64,000 bases of DNA from an uncultured Bacilli bacterium (GTDB lineage Bacteria > Bacillota_I > Bacilli_A > RF39 > UBA660): assembly GCA_934098435.1 (NCBI GenBank), contig CAKOOV010000005.1, positions 34,170-98,169 on the forward strand, given 5' to 3'. The notes under the pieces are model-generated. The model was not told where the DNA came from. It ran no database searches and saw nothing but the letters and a program-made list of their open reading frames with translations. Made by a program: the position numbers and the translations under genes. Of the stretch, positions 63,988 through 64,000 are shown in pieces. Each line of letters opens with the position of its first letter. Position 1 is the stretch's first letter.

Positions 63988-64000
63988 TCTAAGAATAATT
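63985..64000 (+). CDS. Start of a second leader or toxin ORF (cut by window end)
   Basis: ATG at 63985 encodes MSKNN before the window ends. It lies where the 11-aa leader ORF starts in copy 1 but has a different sequence, so the second copy may encode a different peptide. Confidence 0.45.

Overview
The window is AT-rich bacterial DNA that reads with the standard bacterial code: TGA is used as a stop and TGG encodes Trp. It looks like a low-GC Firmicute of the Bacilli / Mollicutes-adjacent gut lineages. The nfo–DUF2624-like pair, T-box, glmS ribozyme, rpsN of the zinc type, CIRCE-like operator and RexAB-style repair genes are all Firmicute traits. Genes for YqfC, YqfD, a CotY/CotZ-like coat protein and a collagen-like protein suggest that it sporulates, or descends from sporulators. 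No rRNA, CRISPR array, transposase or integrase was seen.

Layout. 1-3.4 kb: endonuclease IV (5' end outside the window), a DUF2624-like gene converging on it, and a class B penicillin-binding protein. 3.4-9.3 kb: the str operon (rpsL, rpsG, fusA, tuf), interrupted by three uncharacterised genes. 9.3-18.5 kb: a hairpin-rich intergenic block, a collagen-like gene, tgt, several orphans, frr, and a Phe T-box controlling a small ORF plus pheST. 18.5-24.8 kb: a surface protein with a GC-rich C-terminal patch, a spore coat gene, yqfCD, and a sortase next to its likely substrate. 24.8-33.5 kb: nusB, a HipA-like protein, xseAB, a reduced addB, a small ORF and addA, then a Thr-like tRNA. 33.6-42.4 kb: a small independently transcribed RNA, pepF, a lipoprotein, a minus-strand operon of four orphans, and a short clpB under a CIRCE-like operator. 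42.3-56.6 kb: the S10-spc-alpha operon (rpsJ to rplQ) without rpmD. 56.6-63.3 kb: two tandem ORF6N genes, ribozyme-controlled glmS, a Fic protein, and thyA-folA-tmk. 63.3-64 kb: two tandem copies of what looks like a type I toxin-antitoxin element, the second cut by the window end.

The housekeeping genes form coherent blocks for translation, cell-wall precursor supply, dTMP synthesis and recombination repair. The most interesting material lies between them. First is the type I toxin-antitoxin-like element, with a coupled leader ORF, 5'-3' complementarity and a convergent antisense promoter. Second is a family of hairpins with an invariant GAC/GGC apex in three intergenic regions. Third are two large palindromes at the same place in the two ORF6N paralogues. 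Fourth is the GC-rich patch in the surface-protein gene. Assignments rest on reading the sequence and on family knowledge; no searches were run.
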